A stretch of DNA of 21,010 bases from a virus. Shown here piece after piece: positions 20,458-21,010 of this stretch. The stretch's first letter is position 1, and the number at the start of each line of letters is the position of its first letter. A program made the position numbers and the translations under genes. The stretch covers positions 1-21,010 of the IMG/VR virus record IMGVR_UViG_3300010885_015854; one strand, given 5' to 3'. The notes below the pieces were generated by a model. The model made no database searches. It worked only from the letters and a program-made list of their open reading frames with translations, and was not told the origin of the DNA.

Positions 20458-20476
20458 GGTATTAAAAACGGCTACG

Positions 20477-20854
20477 TTATACATAGGAGGCAGAACGTTG
20501 TTGTAAATCAAAGAAAATACTTAATCTTTCCGCATTAGTACTAGGCACAACTGCTAGTTCAACTTGAATTAATATACCATTTTCTTGGGGGAAAGATTGT
20601 ACATCACTTATGATAATTCTAGGATCTCCACCAGCCACACGTTGTACTTCTCGAATGATTGCGTTTTGTAAATCTTCAAGTTGTTGCTCAAACAACAAGT
20701 CCCACAGCACTGTGCCATACGCTGGACGTCCGGGCAATTGCCCTTGACGAATATTAAATGCGTTAAGCAGGTCGCGTTTGATCAAAGCAAAACCCGTGAG
20801 TGTGAACTTTTTGTATTGATTTTGTGTGTTAAAGCCGATGAATGTTTGTGCCAT
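20477..20854 (-). CDS. gp25: Baseplate wedge protein, T4 gp25-like (125 aa)
   Basis: A member of the GPW/gp25 family, which in T4-like and P2-like phages lies at the inner edge of the baseplate wedge, next to the sheath and gp6. The 125-residue length is close to T4 gp25 (132). The family pattern is visible: a strand followed by ALIKRDLLNAFNI (residues 23-35), the conserved turn GQLPGRPAYGTVLWDLLFE (38-56), a helix with LQNAIIREVQRV (62-73), then DPRIIISDVQSF and the strand GILIQVELAVV. The family has a lysozyme-like name in databases, but catalysis is not expected here. The start is the ATG at 20854. No Shine-Dalgarno sequence is visible upstream, where the minus strand reads AACCTCCCATAAATACCAT. 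It lies 17 bases after the stop of the preceding partial gene and 47 bases before gp6. Confidence 0.9.
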   Translation of the reverse strand: MAQTFIGFNTQNQYKKFTLTGFALIKRDLLNAFNIRQGQLPGRPAYGTVLWDLLFEQQLEDLQNAIIREVQRVAGGDPRIIISDVQSFPQENGILIQVELAVVPSTNAERLSIFFDLQQRSASYV

Positions 20855-20858
20855 ATGG

Positions 20859-20866
20859 TATTTATG
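20859..20866 (-). promoter_or_regulatory. Late-promoter-like motif abutting gp25 start
   Basis: The minus strand carries CCCATAAATA, identical over ten bases to the motif before gp6. Here the octamer ends only four bases before the gp25 ATG, so a T4-like start site would fall on or just inside the start codon. Either the transcript is nearly leaderless, or this copy serves another purpose. Confidence 0.45.
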
Positions 20867-20871
20867 GGAGG

Positions 20872-21010
20872 TTATTCACCAGTTCCTCGCCCTTCAATTT
20901 TTAAACTCAAGGCAGCCAATCTTTCTTTGATATTTTTGCTCTTGTCTAACAGTATTGATTTAGCGGCCCTGATGTTTGCTATGTTGGTAAAATTCCCAGT
21001 GTCGCGTAAT
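20872..21010 (-). CDS. C-terminal fragment of an unidentified phage gene (5' part outside window)
   Basis: Translated by hand: 45 codons ending LAALSLKIEGRGTGE and TAA at 20874-20872, open to the right window edge. The visible part (LRDTGNFTNIANIRAAKSI, then LLDKSKNIKERLAALSLKIE) is rich in Lys, Leu, Ala and Ile and probably helical. The frame choice rests on its being open to the window edge and ending just before gp25; another frame here has an early stop. In T4-like phages the gene before gp25 varies (hub, gp5-like or small baseplate genes), so I do not assign it. Confidence 0.55.
   Translation of the reverse strand, partial: LRDTGNFTNIANIRAAKSILLDKSKNIKERLAALSLKIEGRGTGE

Noticed and set aside
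20430-20476. Possible transcription terminator between gp25 and gp6
   Set aside because: No stable stem followed by a T run is apparent in the 47-base gap; the run of T and A there is better explained by the late-promoter motif.

Overview
This window is a stretch of the late structural (tail and baseplate) module of a T4-like contractile-tailed bacteriophage, of a type resembling marine or other aquatic myoviruses. The basis is two recognisable T4-type baseplate-wedge proteins (gp25-like and gp6-like) in tandem, a very large virion protein built from beta-rich modules, and a tail fibre with an intramolecular-chaperone-like end. Three T4-late-type promoter motifs (TATAAATA or CATAAATA) lie just upstream of genes. 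The host cannot be read from this sequence. No chromosomal, plasmid, tRNA, rRNA, CRISPR or IS element signal was seen.

Every supported gene is on the minus strand, so transcription runs from right to left. In that order they are: the last 45 codons of an unidentified gene (20872-21010); the gp25-like wedge protein (20477-20854); an enlarged gp6-like wedge protein (16953-20429); a 4,699-residue structural protein (2854-16953); a 49-codon small gene (2685-2834); a 201-residue structural protein (2083-2688); and a tail fibre of at least 685 residues (1-2056), which leaves the window at or very near its C-terminus.

Packing is very tight. Gp6 and the giant gene overlap as TAATG, and the small gene and the 201-residue gene overlap as ATGA. 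The longest gap is about 47 bases, so no non-coding stretch exceeds 300 bases. Late-promoter-like octamers sit in or beside the gaps before gp25, gp6 and the tail fibre, with a weaker one before the 49-codon gene.

A reasonable reading is that gp25 and gp6 form the baseplate wedge core and the giant protein is a peripheral baseplate or fibre-network component. The giant protein carries a seven-bladed FG-GAP (integrin-type) propeller with other domains inserted between blades, and three short carbohydrate-binding-like motifs. The 49-aa and 201-aa proteins may be adaptor or attachment proteins, and the tail fibre contacts the host. The order and the gp25/gp6 calls are well supported. The roles of the giant, 49-aa and 201-aa proteins are inference.
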